Shown here piece by piece: positions 61,312 to 64,000 of a DNA stretch of 64,000 nt. The position numbers and the translations under genes were made by a program. The stretch covers positions 1 through 64,000 of the forward strand of contig JBEHYO010000007.1 of assembly GCA_048498135.1 (NCBI GenBank), written 5' to 3'. The stretch's first letter is position 1. The number at the start of each line of letters is the position of its first letter. Under the pieces are notes generated by a model. It did not search any database. It saw only the letters and a list, made by a program, of their open reading frames with translations, and was not told the DNA's origin. Source of the stretch: Dokdonella_A sp937902695. Its GTDB lineage: Bacteria > Pseudomonadota > Gammaproteobacteria > Xanthomonadales > Rhodanobacteraceae.

Positions 61312-63999
61312 TCAGGTGTCCGCCGAAACCGCAGCCGTCTTGGGCGCTTCGTCTTCGACGCCGAAGCGTTCCTCGAGCGCCGCGCGCAGCGCCTGCTGCG
61401 CGGCGTCCGACAGCGGCCGGTCGCTCTCGTCGCTGATCACGAAAAAATCCTCCGCGCGCTCGCCGAACGTCGCGATGCGCGCATCGTGCACGCGCACGTG
61501 CGCGTCGCGCAGCGTCTGCGCCACCTGCGCGAGCAGGCCCGGCTGATCCCCGCAGACGAGCGCAAGCTGCGTCGCCTCGGCGGTGTTGGTGAGCTCGACG
61601 CGCGGCGCGCGGCGAAAGTGCCGGAGCCGCCGCGGCAGGCTACGGCGCACCAGGCGCGCCGACATCGCGTTATCCCCGAGCACGCCGGCGAGCTCGGCTT
61701 CGAGCCGTGCGGCGCGCTCGGCATCGAGCGGGGCCTGCGTTTCCGCGTCGAGCACGACGAACGTGTCGAACGCGATGCCTTGCGAGGAGAACACGCGCGC
61801 CTCGGCGACCGAGACGCCATGCCGGTCGAGCGTCGCCGTCAGCGCCGCGAAGAGTCCGTCGCGATCCCTGGCGTGCACGAACACTTCGCTGCCGCCGCGC
61901 GCCGACGGCGTCACCACGACCACCGGCGCGCCGGGCTCGGCACTCGCGAGGATCGCGCGCGTCTGCCGCGCGATCTGGTTCGGCCGCTGGCGCAGGAAGC
62001 TCGCTTCGGGAAATGCCGACCAGAGCCGCTCGACCCGCGGCGCCTCGATGCCCTCGCGCACGAGCTGCTTCAGCGCCGCGTCGCGGCACGCAGCGATGCG
62101 CGCGGCCGCGTGCGGCGGCCGCTCGAGCCCGGCGCGGAGCGCATAGCGCGTGGCGACGTAGAGGTCGGCGAGGAGCTGATCCTTCCACGCGTTCCAGAGC
62201 TTCGGGTTCGTGCCGGCGATGTCGGCGATCGTCAGCAGGTACAGGTGATCGAGCCGCTCGACGTCTTCGACCTGCACGGCGAACCGGTGCACGACGTCGG
62301 GATCGGTGATGTCCTGCCGCTGCGCGGTGACGCTCATGACGAGGTGCCAGCGCACGAGCCAGGCGATCAGGTCGATGTCGGCGTCGCGAAGGCCGAGCTT
62401 CGCGCAGAAACCTCGCGCATCTTCCTCGCCGAGCACCGAGTGATCGCCGCCGCGGCCTTTGGCGATGTCGTGGAACAGCGCGGCGAGCAGCAGGAGCTCC
62501 GGTTTTTCGAGCGTGCTCCAGATCGTCGTCGCGATCGGGAGCTCGGCGCGCGCGGCAGGATCGGCGTAGCGCGCGACGTTGCGCAACACGCGCAGCGTGT
62601 GCTCGTCGACGGTGTAGACGTGGAAGAGGTCGTACTGCATGCGCCCCACGACACGGCGGAACGTCGGCAGGAGCGCGGCGAGCACGCCGTGGCGGTTCAT
62701 CGCAGCCAGCGCGGCGACCGACGGCGCGCCGCGGCGCAACAGCGCGAGGAACGCGGCGAGCACATATTTGTCGTCGGCGAAATCGCGGCCGTGCCGCGCG
62801 AGCGCGCGCTGCAGGCGGCGCATCGCATCGGCCGAAAGGCCGCGCAGCTCCGGATGATCGAGCAGCAGCGCGAACGCATCGACCATCGCGCGCGGGCGAC
62901 GCTCGAACAGCGTCGGCGAGCGCAGCTCCAGACGTGCGCCGACCGCGACGAAATCGCGATCGATCTCACGCGGCGGCCCGGCCGGCGGATCGATGATCTC
63001 CATGAAACGCTCGGTGACCTGCGCGCCGAGCCGCTCGACGATCGTCGCGGCGCGGTAGTAGCCCTGCATGAACTGCTCGACGGCGAGATTCTTCTCGTGC
63101 TCGTCCGTGAAGCCGAGACTCGCGGCAAGCGCGCGCTGGTAGTCGAACAGCAGGCGTTCCTCGGATCGGCCCGCGGCGAGATGCAATGCGTAGCGGTAGC
63201 GGCGCAGCGTCGCCTCCGAACGTTCGAGCGCCGCGCGTTCGGTGGGATCGAGCACGCCCTGCGAAACCATCGCGTCGAAATCGGCCGCGCGCGTGACGCG
63301 GCGGCCGAGCCAGCGCAGGAGATCGAGCGTGCGCAATCCGCCCGGCCCTTCCTTGAGATTCGGCTCGAGGTTGTAGGCGGTGTCGTTGAAGCGCGCGAAG
63401 CGCTCGCCCTGCTCGGCGCGCTTCGCGGCGAGATAGTCGGCCGGCGGCCACAGCGTCTTGTCGTCGACGAGCGCGTCGAGCGCGTCGGCCAGGCGCTCGG
63501 AGCCCGCGAGCCGGCGCGCGTCGAGGAGGTTCGTGAACACGGTGACGTCCTTCGACGCCAGCGCGCGGCACTCGCCGAGCTCGCGCACCGCATGGCCCGG
63601 CTTGAGTCCGAGATCCCACAGGCACGCGAAGAACGCCTCGAGCGCGCGCGCGTGGCGCCCGAGCGCGCCCGGCTCGATCAGCACGAGCAGATCGAGATCC
63701 GAGCACGGGAACAGCGCCCCGCGGCCGAAGCCGCCGACCGCGAACAATGCCGCATCGGCCGGCTCGCCGACGCACGCGCGGAAGACGTGCACGACGACGT
63801 GCTCGACGGCCTGCGCGCGCACGCGCGTCAGCGCACGCGCATCGGCGCCGTTGCGGAACGCATCGGCGAGCCGGCGTTCGTTGTCGCCGAGCAGCTGCCT
63901 GAGCGCGAGGCGCGCTTCGGCCGAGACGCCGCTGCGCGGCATCGCGGGCGGCAGGCGCGGCGCATCGGGAAGGCGCGGAGTGTCGTCTGCGCGCGCCAT
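61312..63999 (-). CDS. glnD: Bifunctional uridylyltransferase/uridylyl-removing enzyme GlnD
   Basis: Senses glutamine and adds or removes UMP on PII proteins, controlling nitrogen assimilation. The 895-residue length matches a complete GlnD. Domains: nucleotidyltransferase (about 75-200; GGFGRGALFPCSDLDLLVL), a helical domain with NLEPNLKEGPGGLRTLD, an HD hydrolase (about 440-560; YTVDEHTLRVLRN, LLAALFHDIAKGRGGDHS) and two C-terminal ACT domains (EVFVHARDRDGLFAALTATL, LALVCGDQPGLLAQVAQTL). The ATG is one base from the window edge, so an upstream start cannot be excluded. Confidence 0.96.
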   Translation of the reverse strand: MARADDTPRLPDAPRLPPAMPRSGVSAEARLALRQLLGDNERRLADAFRNGADARALTRVRAQAVEHVVVHVFRACVGEPADAALFAVGGFGRGALFPCSDLDLLVLIEPGALGRHARALEAFFACLWDLGLKPGHAVRELGECRALASKDVTVFTNLLDARRLAGSERLADALDALVDDKTLWPPADYLAAKRAEQGERFARFNDTAYNLEPNLKEGPGGLRTLDLLRWLGRRVTRAADFDAMVSQGVLDPTERAALERSEATLRRYRYALHLAAGRSEERLLFDYQRALAASLGFTDEHEKNLAVEQFMQGYYRAATIVERLGAQVTERFMEIIDPPAGPPREIDRDFVAVGARLELRSPTLFERRPRAMVDAFALLLDHPELRGLSADAMRRLQRALARHGRDFADDKYVLAAFLALLRRGAPSVAALAAMNRHGVLAALLPTFRRVVGRMQYDLFHVYTVDEHTLRVLRNVARYADPAARAELPIATTIWSTLEKPELLLLAALFHDIAKGRGGDHSVLGEEDARGFCAKLGLRDADIDLIAWLVRWHLVMSVTAQRQDITDPDVVHRFAVQVEDVERLDHLYLLTIADIAGTNPKLWNAWKDQLLADLYVATRYALRAGLERPPHAAARIAACRDAALKQLVREGIEAPRVERLWSAFPEASFLRQRPNQIARQTRAILASAEPGAPVVVVTPSARGGSEVFVHARDRDGLFAALTATLDRHGVSVAEARVFSSQGIAFDTFVVLDAETQAPLDAERAARLEAELAGVLGDNAMSARLVRRSLPRRLRHFRRAPRVELTNTAEATQLALVCGDQPGLLAQVAQTLRDAHVRVHDARIATFGERAEDFFVISDESDRPLSDAAQQALRAALEERFGVEDEAPKTAAVSADT

Positions 64000-64000
64000 C

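Overview
The window is high-GC, densely coded bacterial chromosome. The inferred source is a gammaproteobacterium of the Xanthomonadales (Lysobacter/Dokdonella/Rhodanobacteraceae type). This rests on gene content and order (yggS-proC-yggT, aroK-aroB-hemE, glnD-dapD-arsC-dapE), an exosortase H gene, secreted proteins ending in a D-x-IF-x-(D/N)-GFD tail, and dispersed short repeats (GGGATT arrays, CCGCGAAAGCGG palindromes, CCTCTCCCGC hairpins) familiar from that order. No taxonomic marker gene is present, so this remains an inference. No prophage, tRNA, rRNA, CRISPR array or transposase was recognised.

Layout. 1-2485: yggS (partial), proC, yggT and a DUF4426 gene. 2471-3141: a 220-226 bp unit in three tandem copies at the convergent junction with a BtuF-like gene, followed by pdxH, a glycerate-kinase-like gene and ybjQ. 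5598-10880: a leftward operon of response regulator, coiled-coil protein, membrane protein with a roadblock-like and an OmpA-like part, Ras-like GTPase and hybrid histidine kinase. This is the best candidate for an undescribed signalling system. 10925-14988: dodecin, exosortase H, aroK-aroB, a WGR protein and hemE. 15-20 kb: a lower-GC patch, a CPBP protease and a very large hybrid sensor kinase with a beta-propeller sensor. 20.3-25.2 kb: two DUF697-type GTPases flanking yceI, cytochrome b561 and a second yceI. 25-32 kb: a secreted beta-propeller protein, an APC permease, a DUF2501 protein, a glutaredoxin-like protein and sdaA. 32-38.5 kb: a membrane-lipid cluster (EEP hydrolase, VTT/DedA-type protein, phospholipase D-type lipoprotein), a Bcr/CflA transporter, a fluoride riboswitch with crcB and a DUF190 gene, and cfa.

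38.5-39.3 kb is a repeat-rich intergenic region. It is followed by an ECF-sigma-like gene, a divergent LysR regulator and a secreted protein gene that shares the sigma gene's putative promoter box. 42-50 kb: a cupredoxin-like secreted protein, parC, a beta-helix secreted protein, a DUF4440 protein and a penicillin-acylase family enzyme. 50-58.6 kb: three paralogous large secreted proteins of unknown function with a pentaheme cytochrome between the second and third. 58.8-64 kb: dapE, an ArsC/YffB-like gene, dapD and glnD, linking lysine/diaminopimelate synthesis with nitrogen sensing, with repeat palindromes in the gaps.

Many adjacent genes overlap by the 4 bases GTGA or ATGA, which suggests translational coupling and was used to choose several starts. 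Functions are assigned from recognisable motifs only; no database search was run.
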